Position numbers and translations under genes: made by a program
From: Salipiger mucosus DSM 16094
GTDB taxonomy: Bacteria > Pseudomonadota > Alphaproteobacteria > Rhodobacterales > Rhodobacteraceae
Length of the DNA stretch: 64,000 bases
Direction: 5' to 3'
Assembly: GCF_000442255.1 (NCBI RefSeq)
Contig: NZ_KE557278.1
Location: 162,467-226,466, forward strand
In this document: piece by piece, positions 36,579-44,880 of the stretch
Numbering within the stretch: position 1 is the first letter of the stretch
Layout: each line of letters begins with the position of its first letter
The notes under the pieces: generated by a model
What the model was told of the DNA's origin: nothing
Database searches by the model: none
Seen by the model: only the letters and a program-made list of their open reading frames with translations

Positions 36579-37577
36579 ATGAAGACGCGCGCGATGGGGC
36601 CCGGCGGGCCGCAGGTTTCCTGCATCGGGATCGGGGCCATGTCGTTCACCGATTTCTACGGACCGACGACCCGCGAGAACTCCTTTGCCGTGCTCGACGC
36701 GGCGGTCGAGGCCGGGGTGAGCCACATCGACACCTCGAACGTCTACGGCATGGGCGGCTCGGAGGAGACCATCGGCGCCTGGCTTTCCGCCAACCCCGGC
36801 GGGCGCGACCATTTCCACATCGCCACCAAGGGCGGCATCACCAAGGATGCCGAGGGCCGGCGCTGCTACGACAATTCGCTCGAGCATCTCGAGGCCGAGC
36901 TGGAGGGCTCGCTGCGGCGGATGGGCCTGGACTGCGTGGATCTCTACTACGTGCATCGCCGCGAACACGAGCGTCCCATCGAGGAGGTGACCGAGGCGCT
37001 GGCCTCGCTGGTCGCGAAGGGCAAGTGTCGCGCCATCGGCTTCTCCGAGATCGCCCCCTCCAGTCTCCGGCGTGCCCATGCGGTGCACCCGGTCGCGGCG
37101 GTGCAGTCGGAGTACTCGCTGGCGACCCGCGCGCCCGAGCTGGGGCTGGTACAGACCTGCGAGGATCTCGGCACGACCCTCGTGGCCTTCTCGCCCACGG
37201 GCCGCTCGCTCCTGACCGACAGCCCGATCGCGCCCGGGCGCGTGCCGGAGGTGGCGTTCCTCGCGGCGAACCCACGCTTCCAGCAGCCCGAGCTGGGCTA
37301 CAACCTCGCGGCCACGGATCGCTTCCGCGCGCTGGCGGCCGAGATGGGCGTGCCTGCCGCAGGGCTGGCGATGGCATGGCTCCTGGCGCGCAGCGGGAGC
37401 ACGATCCCGATCCCCGGCACCCGCTCGGTGGAGCATTTCCGCGAGCTGCTCGCGGGGGCGGAGATGACGCTGGGCGCAGACGACATGGCCCGCATCGAGG
37501 CGGTGCTGTCCGTCGGCTGGTGCCACGGCGACCGCTACACCGCCGCGCAGTGGGTCGGCCCGGAGCGCTACTGCTGA
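36579..37577 (+). CDS. Aldo/keto reductase
   Basis: A 332-residue (alpha/beta)8 NADPH-dependent oxidoreductase. The catalytic set is visible: Asp in SHIDTSNVYGMGGSEE with Tyr, Lys in HIATKGGI and His in LYYVHRRE. The C-terminal IPGTRSVEHFRE binds the cofactor phosphate. The GMGGSEETIG pattern resembles YghZ/YajO-type members acting on small aldehydes. It is inserted between cmk and rpsA on the same strand, 33 bases after cmk. Substrate unknown. Confidence 0.92.
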   Translation: MKTRAMGPGGPQVSCIGIGAMSFTDFYGPTTRENSFAVLDAAVEAGVSHIDTSNVYGMGGSEETIGAWLSANPGGRDHFHIATKGGITKDAEGRRCYDNSLEHLEAELEGSLRRMGLDCVDLYYVHRREHERPIEEVTEALASLVAKGKCRAIGFSEIAPSSLRRAHAVHPVAAVQSEYSLATRAPELGLVQTCEDLGTTLVAFSPTGRSLLTDSPIAPGRVPEVAFLAANPRFQQPELGYNLAATDRFRALAAEMGVPAAGLAMAWLLARSGSTIPIPGTRSVEHFRELLAGAEMTLGADDMARIEAVLSVGWCHGDRYTAAQWVGPERYC

Positions 37578-37631
37578 AGGCGGGCGCATGTCCCGGGCGG
37601 CGCGGCCCGGGTGCCGAGAGGCGCTTCACCC

Positions 37632-37660
37632 TTGCCACGGCGGGGCAAAACGCGTATATC
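37632..37660 (+). promoter_or_regulatory. Candidate rpsA promoter
   Basis: TTGCCA (37632-37637) and TATATC (37655-37660) are 17 bases apart, the ideal spacing, and predict a start near 37667, giving a leader of about 150 bases before rpsA. It is a good match for a housekeeping promoter. Confidence 0.6.
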
Positions 37661-37706
37661 CCCGCGCGTCAAGACAGGCACGAACGCCGCGGACAGGAGG
37701 ACGAGC

Positions 37707-37735
37707 AGGGCCGGACCACCGGCCCTCTTTGTTTT
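37707..37735 (+). terminator. Terminator-like hairpin in the rpsA leader (possible attenuator)
   Basis: AGGGCCGG/CCGGCCCT with loop ACCA is followed by CTTTGTTTTG, an intrinsic-terminator layout. It lies downstream of the candidate rpsA promoter and 94 bases before the rpsA ATG. It may end aldo/keto reductase transcripts, attenuate rpsA, or both. Confidence 0.65.
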
Positions 37736-37820
37736 GCGGCAGCCCGACCAGACCAACCCCAAGACCGGCGGAGACAACCGCCCGGCCAGAAAAGACCGAT
37801 GAAAAGGAACATGGAGCCAC

Positions 37821-39500
37821 ATGGCTAACGCAACCATGGAGGAATTCGAGGCCCTCCTTAACGAAAGCCTCGAAATGGACACGCCCGACGAGGGCACTGT
37901 CGTCAAGGGCAAGGTCATCGCCGTCGAAGCGGGCCAGGCCATCATCGACGTCGGCTACAAGATGGAAGGCCGCGTCGATCTCAAGGAATTCGCGAATCCC
38001 GGTGAGCAGGCCGACATTTCGGTCGGCGACGAGGTCGAAGTCTACCTCCGCGCAGCCGAGAACGCCCGCGGTGAAGCCGTCATCTCGCGCGAGATGGCCC
38101 GCCGCGAAGCCGCATGGGACCGCCTCGAGAAGGCCTACGCTGACGATGCCCGCGTCGAAGGCGCGATCTTCGGCCGCGTCAAGGGCGGCTTCACCGTCGA
38201 TCTCGGCGGCGCCGTGGCCTTCCTGCCCGGCAGCCAGGTCGATGTGCGCCCCGTGCGCGACGCCGGCCCGCTCATGGGTCTCAAGCAGCCGTTCCAGATC
38301 CTCAAGATGGACCGTCGCCGTGGCAACATCGTTGTCTCGCGTCGTGCGATTCTCGAGGAATCGCGTGCCGAGCAGCGTGCGGAAGTCATCGCCAACCTGT
38401 CCGAGGGCCAGACGGTCGAGGGCGTGGTCAAGAACATCACCGAGTACGGCGCATTCGTCGACCTCGGCGGCGTCGACGGCCTGCTGCACGTGACCGACAT
38501 GGCGTGGCGCCGTGTGAACCACCCCTCCGAGATCCTGTCGATCGGCGAGACCGTCAAGGTCCAGGTCATCAAGATCAACAAGGAAACCCACCGCATCAGC
38601 CTGGGCATGAAGCAGCTGCAGGAAGATCCGTGGGACCTGGTGGGCGTGAAGTACCCGCTGAGCTCGGTCCACAAGGGTCGCGTCACCAACATCACCGACT
38701 ACGGCGCCTTCGTGGAGCTGGAGCCGGGGGTCGAGGGCCTCGTTCACGTCTCGGAAATGTCCTGGACCAAGAAGAACGTGCACCCGGGCAAGATCGTGTC
38801 GACCTCGCAGGAAGTCGACGTCATGGTGCTCGAGATCGACCCGGCCAAGCGCCGCGTGTCGCTCGGCCTCAAGCAGACCATGCGCAACCCCTGGGAAGTC
38901 TTCAAGGAGACGCACCCCGAGGGCACCGAGGTCGAGGGCGAGGTCAAGAACATCACCGAGTTCGGCCTGTTCATCGGTCTCGACGGCGAGATCGACGGCA
39001 TGGTGCACCTGTCGGACCTCAGCTGGGACCAGCGTGGCGAGGAAGCCATCCAGGAGTACCGCAAAGGCGACGTGGTCAAGGCCGTGGTCACCGAGGTGGA
39101 CACCGAGAAGGAGCGCATCTCGCTCTCGATCAAGGCGCTTGGCGGCGACAAGTTCGCCGATGCGGTCGGCGGCGTGAAGCGCGGCTCGATCGTGACCGTC
39201 GAGGTCACCGCGATCGAGGATGGCGGCATCGAGGTGGAATACGAGGGCATGAAGTCCTTCATCCGCCGCTCCGACCTGTCGCGTGACCGTGCCGAGCAGC
39301 GCCCCGAGCGGTTCTCGGTCGGTGACAAGGTCGACGTCCGCGTCACCAACATCGACAGCCGGTCGCGCCGCCTGGGTCTCTCGATCAAGGCCCGCGAGAT
39401 CGCCGAAGAGAAAGAGGCCGTGCAGCAGTATGGCTCCTCCGACTCGGGTGCATCGCTGGGCGACATCCTCGGCGCCGCGCTGAACCGCGACGACGAGTGA
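37821..39500 (+). CDS. rpsA: 30S ribosomal protein S1
   Basis: A 559-residue protein with six S1 (OB-fold) repeats at about 33-100, 118-184, 205-273, 290-360, 377-447 and 464-530, seen as recurring G-x-V-x-N-I-T-x-Y/F-G-A/L-F-V/I-x-L segments. It binds mRNA and delivers it to the 30S subunit. The length is as usual in alphaproteobacteria. GGAG lies seven bases before the ATG. A 9-codon ORF starting at 37799 ends inside its start region. Confidence 0.97.
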   Translation: MANATMEEFEALLNESLEMDTPDEGTVVKGKVIAVEAGQAIIDVGYKMEGRVDLKEFANPGEQADISVGDEVEVYLRAAENARGEAVISREMARREAAWDRLEKAYADDARVEGAIFGRVKGGFTVDLGGAVAFLPGSQVDVRPVRDAGPLMGLKQPFQILKMDRRRGNIVVSRRAILEESRAEQRAEVIANLSEGQTVEGVVKNITEYGAFVDLGGVDGLLHVTDMAWRRVNHPSEILSIGETVKVQVIKINKETHRISLGMKQLQEDPWDLVGVKYPLSSVHKGRVTNITDYGAFVELEPGVEGLVHVSEMSWTKKNVHPGKIVSTSQEVDVMVLEIDPAKRRVSLGLKQTMRNPWEVFKETHPEGTEVEGEVKNITEFGLFIGLDGEIDGMVHLSDLSWDQRGEEAIQEYRKGDVVKAVVTEVDTEKERISLSIKALGGDKFADAVGGVKRGSIVTVEVTAIEDGGIEVEYEGMKSFIRRSDLSRDRAEQRPERFSVGDKVDVRVTNIDSRSRRLGLSIKAREIAEEKEAVQQYGSSDSGASLGDILGAALNRDDE

Positions 39501-39531
39501 TCGCCTGACGGCATCGACTGACTGATCGGAC

Positions 39532-39558
39532 GGGCCCCGGGATTTCCCGGGGCCCTTT
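39532..39558 (+). terminator. Rho-independent terminator after rpsA
   Basis: A perfect 10-bp stem GGGCCCCGGG/CCCGGGGCCC with loop ATTT, followed by TTTGCTTTGG. It lies 31 bases after the rpsA stop. Confidence 0.85.
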
Positions 39559-39753
39559 GCTTTGGTCCGGTGTCACGCCCCGCGGCGGTGCCTTTTCGCG
39601 GGGCAGGGGCGTCGAATCGGTCCCGGCCCGACGGTGCGTGCTGCGATGCGGCGCCGGCCCGCAAGCGCTGCCCTGCGAGCCGGCGGGCGGCGTCACAGGC
39701 GGCGACAGGTCGCCAAAGTGCTGCAATTCATGGGTTTTCGCGCGATCTCCCGG
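39559..39753. other. Intergenic region between rpsA terminator and ihfB promoter
   Basis: Part of a 329-base gap between rpsA and ihfB. It contains an 8-bp inverted repeat GCCCCGCG/CGCGGGGC near its start but no plausible coding sequence or RNA gene that I can recognise. Confidence 0.4.
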
Positions 39754-39782
39754 TTTCCGTTTTGCGCGACCGCGCGTATAGT
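39754..39782 (+). promoter_or_regulatory. Candidate ihfB promoter
   Basis: A good -10 TATAGT (39777-39782) with a weak -35 TTTCCG (39754-39759) at 17-base spacing, about 48 bases before the ihfB start. Confidence 0.45.
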
Positions 39783-39829
39783 CCTACCGAGGAGACGCGC
39801 GACACGACGGCTTCAGGGGGATTGTGGGG

Positions 39830-40111
39830 ATGATCAGGTCTGAATTGATCCAGAAGATTGCGGATGAAAACCCGCATCTCTATCAAAGGGACGTCGAGAG
39901 GATCGTGAACACGATCTTCGAAGAGATCACCAATGCCATGGCCCGGGGCGACCGGGTCGAGTTGCGCGGCTTCGGCGCCTTCTCGGTCAAGAAGCGCGAC
40001 GCGCGTCTGGGGCGGAACCCGCGGACGGGCGAAGCGGTTCAGGTCGATGAAAAGCACGTGCCCTTCTTCAAGACGGGCAAGTTGCTGCGCGATCGTCTGA
40101 ACGGAAAATAA
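39830..40111 (+). CDS. ihfB: Integration host factor subunit beta
   Basis: A 93-residue HU/IHF-family DNA-bending protein. N-terminal helices [20 protein letters not shown], beta-arm GRNPRTGE and C-terminal [14 protein letters not shown] are as in IhfB, and the length is canonical. The ATG at 39830 gives the family N terminus; the upstream GTG is not needed. It is co-directional with the LapA-like gene four bases downstream. Confidence 0.95.
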   Translation: MIRSELIQKIADENPHLYQRDVERIVNTIFEEITNAMARGDRVELRGFGAFSVKKRDARLGRNPRTGEAVQVDEKHVPFFKTGKLLRDRLNGK

Positions 40112-40114
40112 TTC

Positions 40115-40465
40115 ATGCGTTACATCCGCTATGTGTTCCTCGGCGTTCTCGCCGTCCTGCTGATCGCCGTGGCGCTGGCCAACCGCAACATGGTGACGTT
40201 GAGCCTGCTGCCGGAAGAGATGGCGGCGCTGCTGCAGTTCCAGTGGTCGGTTTCTGTGCCGCTCTTCATCGTGTTCTTCGGCGGCATTCTCGTCGGGCTG
40301 ATGATCGGCTTCGTCTGGGAGTGGCTGCGCGAACACAAGCACCGCGCCGAGGCGCGCGCGCGCAAGGCCGAGGCACGGCGGCTCGAGCGCGAACTCAAGC
40401 GCACGCAGGCCGAGCGCGACAAGGACAAGGACGAGGTCCTGGCGATTCTCGACCAGAGCGCCTGA
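40115..40465 (+). CDS. LapA-domain membrane protein (DUF1049)
   Basis: A 116-residue protein with two transmembrane helices (about 5-24 and 45-68; VPLFIVFFGGILVGLMIGF) and a long charged C-terminal helix (72-110) rich in Arg/Lys/Glu, the layout of LapA/YciS proteins that associate with LPS assembly in E. coli. It lies immediately after ihfB, as often in proteobacteria. Confidence 0.88.
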   Translation: MRYIRYVFLGVLAVLLIAVALANRNMVTLSLLPEEMAALLQFQWSVSVPLFIVFFGGILVGLMIGFVWEWLREHKHRAEARARKAEARRLERELKRTQAERDKDKDEVLAILDQSA

Positions 40466-40479
40466 TCCGGCCGGGGGCA

Positions 40480-40540
40480 GGGGCTCTGCCCCGTCACGCC
40501 TGCGGCGCGACTCCCCGGGATATTTGACGGCCAGAAGAAG
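40480..40540 (+). repeat. Dispersed intergenic repeat, copy C
   Basis: Hairpins GGGGC-TCT-GCCCC (40480-40492) and CGCC-TGC-GGCG (40497-40507), then CCCCGGGATATTTGACGGCCAGAAGAAG. It lies just before the trpF ATG. Confidence 0.8.
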
Positions 40541-40549
40541 CAGGGGGCC

Positions 40550-41215
40550 ATGCCCGACGTGAGTGTCAAGATCTGCGGTCTGACGCGCGAAAGCGACGTC
40601 GCCGTCGTGGCGGCGGCGGGGGCGCGGTATTGCGGCTTCGTCTTCTTCGAGAAAAGCCCGCGTTGCGTGACGCTGCCGCAGGCGCGAACGATGGCCCTGG
40701 CGGCCCCGCCGGGGCTGGCCAAGGTGGCGCTGACCGTGAATGCCTCCGATGCCGAGCTTGACGAGATTGTCGAGACGGTGCCGCTGGACATGCTGCAGCT
40801 TCACGGCCGCGAGACGCCGGAGCGCGTGGCCGAGGTGCGGGCGCGCTACGGGCTGCCGGTGATGCGCGCCGTGGGCGTGGCAACCGAGGCCGACCTGCCG
40901 GCGCTGAGCGAGTTCGGGCGCGTTGCCGACCAGCTCCTCGTGGATGCCAAGCCCGCGCCGGGCGCTGATCTGCCCGGCGGCAACGGGCTGGCCTTCGACT
41001 GGCGGCTCATCGCGGGGCGGCGCTGGCCCTGTCCCTGGATGCTGGCAGGCGGGCTCACGCCCCAGAACGTCGCCCGGGCGATCGAGATGACGGGCGCGCG
41101 GCAGGTCGACGTGTCGTCCGGGGTCGAGGAGGCGCCGGGCCGCAAGGACCCTGGCCGAATCGAGGCCTTCGTGAAGGCTGCGTCGCAGAGCGTCCCGGCA
41201 GTGCCGCGGCTCTGA
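40550..41215 (+). CDS. trpF: Phosphoribosylanthranilate isomerase
   Basis: A 221-residue (beta/alpha)8 enzyme of tryptophan synthesis. The catalytic Cys lies in [14 protein letters not shown] and the Asp in [11 protein letters not shown]. Phosphate-binding loops are in [15 protein letters not shown] and [16 protein letters not shown]. Repeat copy C ends ten bases before the ATG, so its translation region abuts the repeat. trpB does not follow here. Confidence 0.95.
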   Translation: MPDVSVKICGLTRESDVAVVAAAGARYCGFVFFEKSPRCVTLPQARTMALAAPPGLAKVALTVNASDAELDEIVETVPLDMLQLHGRETPERVAEVRARYGLPVMRAVGVATEADLPALSEFGRVADQLLVDAKPAPGADLPGGNGLAFDWRLIAGRRWPCPWMLAGGLTPQNVARAIEMTGARQVDVSSGVEEAPGRKDPGRIEAFVKAASQSVPAVPRL

Positions 41216-41240
41216 GGCATTCACGACATCGTGTCATGCA

Positions 41241-41270
41241 AAAGAAAAGGGCCACCCCGTGGGGTGACCC
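41241..41270 (-). terminator. Rho-independent terminator of rpmJ
   Basis: Read on the minus strand, GGGTCACCCC and GGGGTGGCCC pair (one G-U) and are followed by TTTTCTTT. It lies about 28 bases past the rpmJ stop, in the gap convergent with trpF. Confidence 0.75.
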
Positions 41271-41298
41271 TTGCATCACGTTGACACGCAGACGCGTT

Positions 41299-41424
41299 TC
41301 AGCCCTGGCGGGCCTTGAAACGACGCTGGGTCTTGTTGATGACGTAAACGCGGCCCTTGCGGCGCACAACGCGGCAGTCGCGATGGCGCTTCTTGAGCGA
41401 GCGGAGCGAGTTTGCGACCTTCAT
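41299..41424 (-). CDS. rpmJ: 50S ribosomal protein L36
   Basis: A 41-residue protein ([20 protein letters not shown] through RFKARQG) whose basic composition and [20 protein letters not shown]-type C terminus identify L36 of the longer alphaproteobacterial type. Only one Cys is present, so the zinc-ribbon of the Cys4 form is absent. It is a lone gene with its own terminator. Confidence 0.95.
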   Translation of the reverse strand: MKVANSLRSLKKRHRDCRVVRRKGRVYVINKTQRRFKARQG

Positions 41425-41503
41425 TCCGGTCTCTCCTCTTGTCGCGGCGCGCGAGCGCCAGGCGTTGCAGTGTCCCGGGGCCGAGGCCGCGGGGGTGAAT
41501 TCA

Positions 41504-41578
41504 TGGTGGGCGGTACTGGGATCGAACCAGTGGCCCCTACGATGTCAACGTAGTGCTCTACCGCTGAGCTAACCGCCC
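41504..41578 (-). tRNA. tRNA-Val (anticodon GAC)
   Basis: A 75-base tRNA including CCA. The acceptor GGGCGGT pairs with ACCGCCC, the anticodon stem CTACG/CGTAG encloses TTGACAT (anticodon GAC), and the T arm has GGTTCGATCCC. It decodes GUC/GUU. Promoter elements lie about 70 bases upstream. Confidence 0.96.
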
Positions 41579-41645
41579 GTGATACCTGCACGTTCCGTGG
41601 CCCCGAAAGAAAACGGGGCGCGGGAGATCCGCGCCGGTAGCGGGC

Positions 41646-41674
41646 TCTATAAATAGAGTCGGAGGCGGGATCAA
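41646..41674 (-). promoter_or_regulatory. Promoter of tRNA-Val
   Basis: On the minus strand TTGATC (41674-41669) and TATAGA (41651-41646) are 17 bases apart. The -10 lies within a 14-base palindrome CTCTATAAATAGAG (41645-41658). Confidence 0.65.
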
Positions 41675-41680
41675 GGGCTT

Positions 41681-41708
41681 TTGGCAAGGGATTGTTTCGG
41701 TCTATTAT
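41681..41708 (+). promoter_or_regulatory. Promoter of the amidohydrolase gene
   Basis: TTGGCA (41681-41686) and TATTAT (41703-41708) with a 16-base spacer, back-to-back with the tRNA-Val promoter. The predicted leader is only about 13 bases but still includes AAGGAG. Confidence 0.6.
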
Positions 41709-41727
41709 CTTTTCCAAAGGAGCGCGG

Positions 41728-42588
41728 ATGCCCAAAGTCGCCTACCACCTCGATCTGCCGGATGCGGCCACGTCCTGCGTGGTCTTCGCCTCGCCGCATT
41801 CGGGGCGCGACTACCCATGGAGCTTCCTGCGCAACACGGTTCTGGACGAACATTCCATCCGTTCGTCCGAGGATGCCTACGTGGATCGCCTGTTTGATTG
41901 CGCGCCGCAGTTCGGCGCGCCTTTTCTGCGGGCCGGGGCGCCACGGGCCTTTATCGACGTAAATCGCGCGGCCGACGAGCTGGACCCGGCGCTGATCGAG
42001 GGCGTGCGGCGCAGCGGGCACAATCCGCGAGTCGCGAGCGGGCTGGGCGTGGTGCCGCGCGTGGTCGCGAACGGGCGGGCGATCTACCGCGGCAAACTGC
42101 CGCTGTCCGAGGCCGAGCGGCGAATCGCGCGCTACTGGACGCCCTACCACGCCCGCCTGCGCGATCTGCTCGACCGTGCGCATGACGCATTCGGCGAGGC
42201 GATCCTGATCGATTGCCATTCCATGCCGCACGAGGCCGTGGCGAGCGCCGCCCGCAGCACCGGGGCGCGGCCCGAGATCGTGATCGGCGACCGTTTCGGC
42301 GCGTCCGCCGGCGGAGAGATCGTCGACCGGGTCGAGGCTGCCTTTCAAGCGGCGGGGCTCGTCGTGGCGCGGAACACGCCCTTCGCGGGCGCCTACATCA
42401 CGCAGCACTACGGCCGCCCGGCACGGTGCCGTCACGCCATCCAGATCGAGATCGACCGCGGGATCTACATGGATGAGGCGCGCATTCGGCCCAACGCGAA
42501 TTTCCATACCTTCCGGCGCACCCTGCGCAGCGTGGTGTCCTCGATCGCGGCGATCGGCAACCGCGAGCAGCGCCTCGCGGCGGAGTGA
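41728..42588 (+). CDS. N-formylglutamate amidohydrolase family protein
   Basis: A 286-residue zinc hydrolase of the HutG/FGase family. Visible motifs are VVFASPHSGRDYP (metal His), the conserved AFIDVNRAADELDP and LIDCHSMPHEA (metal and catalytic residues), and HAIQIEIDRGIYMDE. The family removes formate from N-formylglutamate in histidine breakdown, but no other hut genes are nearby, so the physiological substrate is uncertain. AAGGAG six bases before ATG 41728 fixes the start. Confidence 0.9.
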   Translation: MPKVAYHLDLPDAATSCVVFASPHSGRDYPWSFLRNTVLDEHSIRSSEDAYVDRLFDCAPQFGAPFLRAGAPRAFIDVNRAADELDPALIEGVRRSGHNPRVASGLGVVPRVVANGRAIYRGKLPLSEAERRIARYWTPYHARLRDLLDRAHDAFGEAILIDCHSMPHEAVASAARSTGARPEIVIGDRFGASAGGEIVDRVEAAFQAAGLVVARNTPFAGAYITQHYGRPARCRHAIQIEIDRGIYMDEARIRPNANFHTFRRTLRSVVSSIAAIGNREQRLAAE

Positions 42589-42659
42589 GGCCGCAGGGCC
42601 GGGCGCACGTTCCGTCGACGGACCTGCAAGTCTGTTCGGACGGAGCCGGTCGTGCGACC

Positions 42660-43649
42660 TCAGGCGAAAAGCGCGTCCAGCGCAGCGTCCAGCGGACCGG
42701 GTGCGTCGATACGCAGCCGCACGGGCAGGGTCAGGACTTTCTGGCGGAAGTCCGGGGGCAGGCGCACCGCGTCCTTCTCAGTGGTCACCAGTTGCGCGCC
42801 CAGCCGCGCCGCGTCCGTTTCGAGCCGCGTGAGCAGTGCCGGCGCGAGGTTCTGGTGATCGTCCAGCGGCTCGCCGTGGCGAAGCTCGGCGCCAAGGCCG
42901 CGCAGCGTGGCGAAGAATTTCTCCGGGTGACCGATGCCGGCAAAGGCCAGCACCGGCAGATCCTGCCAGTCCATGCCGGTTTGCAGGGGCTCCAGTACGC
43001 CGGTCAGATCTGGCACCTGCACCGCGTCCGACCAGAGCGCCTGGAAGCGGTGCTGCGCTTCGGGCGGGCCGATCGAGAGCAACAGGTCGGCCCGGGCAAG
43101 ACCTGCGCTCACGGGCTCGCGTAGCGGCCCTGCGGGCAGGCAGCGCCCGTTGCCGAACCCCTTGCCGGCGTCCACCACGACCAGGGACAGGTCCTTTTCC
43201 AGTGCCGGGTTCTGGAAACCGTCATCCAGCAGGATCGCCTCGGCGCCCGCCTCCACTGCGGCTCGGGCGCCGGCGGCGCGGTCGCGGGCCACCCACACGG
43301 GCGTAAAGGCTGCCAGCAGCAGTGGCTCGTCGCCCACCTCGGCGGCAGTATGTCCGCGCGGATCGACCTGCACCGGGCCGCGCAGTTGTCCGCCGTAGCC
43401 GCGCGAGACGACGTGAACGGACACGCCGCGGGCGGTCAGGCGCTCGATCAGGGCGATCACCGTCGGCGTCTTGCCCGTGCCGCCCGCGTTGAGATTGCCG
43501 ACGCAGATCACCGGGACCGGAAGTCGCGCACCCGCGCGGGCCACGCGTCGCGCCGTGGCGCGCGCCGTGAGCCGGCCCAGCGGCGCCAGCAGGCGGGCGC
43601 GCCAGTCGGGCCGGTCGGGCGGCGTGTCCCAGAAGCGCGGCGCGCGCAT
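42660..43649 (-). CDS. lpxK: Tetraacyldisaccharide 4'-kinase LpxK
   Basis: A 329-residue inner-membrane-associated P-loop kinase adding the 4'-phosphate of lipid A. Walker A is [17 protein letters not shown]. The LpxK-specific HVVSRGYGG and [14 protein letters not shown] segments are present. The ATG overlaps the stop of the upstream waaA-like gene (TGATG), implying coupled translation. It is last in the pmbA-IMPase-DUF4170-waaA-like-lpxK operon. Confidence 0.96.
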   Translation of the reverse strand: MRAPRFWDTPPDRPDWRARLLAPLGRLTARATARRVARAGARLPVPVICVGNLNAGGTGKTPTVIALIERLTARGVSVHVVSRGYGGQLRGPVQVDPRGHTAAEVGDEPLLLAAFTPVWVARDRAAGARAAVEAGAEAILLDDGFQNPALEKDLSLVVVDAGKGFGNGRCLPAGPLREPVSAGLARADLLLSIGPPEAQHRFQALWSDAVQVPDLTGVLEPLQTGMDWQDLPVLAFAGIGHPEKFFATLRGLGAELRHGEPLDDHQNLAPALLTRLETDAARLGAQLVTTEKDAVRLPPDFRQKVLTLPVRLRIDAPGPLDAALDALFA

Positions 43650-44875
43650 CAGGCGGCCTCGTCTGGGGCGTCGATCCGCTCGAAGGCCAGCTCGATCACC
43701 TCGTCGGCCAGCGCAGCCCCCTGGCTGACCACGTCCCAGCCGGCATGGGCCATGACCGCCGCCTGGTCCGGTGCCACGAGCTGCGAGACCGCTGTGCCCA
43801 GCGAATCGAAATCGCGCACGATCCGTGCGGCGCCGGCCTCGACCAGTTGCGAGTAGGCGGCGAGGTGGCGTCCGACGTTGGGGCCGTAGAGCAGCGCGGT
43901 GCCATGCGCGGCGGCTTCCATAGGATTCTCGCCGCCGTGTCCGGGGACCAGCGAGCCGCCGAGAAAGGCGATGGGCGAGAGGCGGTACCAGAGCCCGAGG
44001 TCGGTCGAATCCTCGGCCAGCAGGATCTGCGTGGTCTCGTCGGGCGTCTCGCCCGCTTCCCAGCGGCACAGCCGCAGCCCGCTGTCGGCGGCGGCGCGTT
44101 CGGCGGCCTCGGCCTCGGCCCGGTCGGCTGGGGAGATGATCAGCAACAGGCGATGGGCCAGCCGCACCGCGCGGCGATGTGCGCGGACGATGTCCTCGGC
44201 CTCGGCTCCGCGAAGGCGGGCGGCGAGCCAGATCGGGCGCCCGGTCAGCGCCGAGGCCATGTCTTCGTGCAGGCTGTCGGAGCACTCGAGCGGCGGCTCG
44301 GTTGCCGTGAGCGGACCCGCGGGGATCAGGCGCTGGTCCGGAAGCCCGAGGCGCCGCAGCTGGCGCTGTGCGGCCCGGTTCCGGGTGAAGGCGCGGTGAA
44401 AGAGGGCAAGCGTGGCCGGCGCGACATCCGGCATCCAGCCGGGCGCGGGCGTCGTCCAGGGCGCGTCGGAGGCACCCAGCAGTATCAGCCGCGTGCCGCT
44501 GTCATGCAGCTTGTGCAGCAGGGCAGGGCGCAGCGCCGTGCCGGTCCAGAGGCCGACCTCCGGGCGCCAGTGCGCGGCGAAGGCCTCGGTCTCGGCCGCG
44601 GTCTCGGCGGGCAGGTCGGCCGCGATGACGTCCTCGTCGTCCTCGGCCGGCACGCAGGTCTCGCAGCAGGCCCCGGTGGCGAGGATGGTGATCTCGCTGC
44701 GTTGGGCGCGCATCCGCGTGGCGATGGCGGCCAGCGCCCGGGCGTCGGTGGCATCGGCGGCATGCAGCCAGACCAGCGGGCCGCGCGGGCGCGGGGGCGG
44801 TGCGGGTAGAGGCCGGGATGACCGGCTGCGGCCCAGCGCGAGATAGGCCGAGAGGGAGAAGGGCCGTCGCGCCAA
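43649..44875 (-). CDS. WaaA/KdtA-like glycosyltransferase with substituted catalytic residues
   Basis: A protein of about 408 residues with the two Rossmann domains of Kdo transferase WaaA. The C-terminal CMP-Kdo region is conserved ([20 protein letters not shown]). In the N-terminal domain, the base-bearing HxxSVGE segment reads HAADATD (38-44), so the Glu is Asp. The canonical METELWP region reads TGTALRP, losing both Glu. It may be an inactive or re-specialised paralogue, with a true WaaA elsewhere. No ATG fits; TTG at 44875 is the likely start, abutting DUF4170. Confidence 0.82.
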   Translation of the reverse strand: MARRPFSLSAYLALGRSRSSRPLPAPPPRPRGPLVWLHAADATDARALAAIATRMRAQRSEITILATGACCETCVPAEDDEDVIAADLPAETAAETEAFAAHWRPEVGLWTGTALRPALLHKLHDSGTRLILLGASDAPWTTPAPGWMPDVAPATLALFHRAFTRNRAAQRQLRRLGLPDQRLIPAGPLTATEPPLECSDSLHEDMASALTGRPIWLAARLRGAEAEDIVRAHRRAVRLAHRLLLIISPADRAEAEAAERAAADSGLRLCRWEAGETPDETTQILLAEDSTDLGLWYRLSPIAFLGGSLVPGHGGENPMEAAAHGTALLYGPNVGRHLAAYSQLVEAGAARIVRDFDSLGTAVSQLVAPDQAAVMAHAGWDVVSQGAALADEVIELAFERIDAPDEAA

Positions 44876-44880
44876 GGCGG

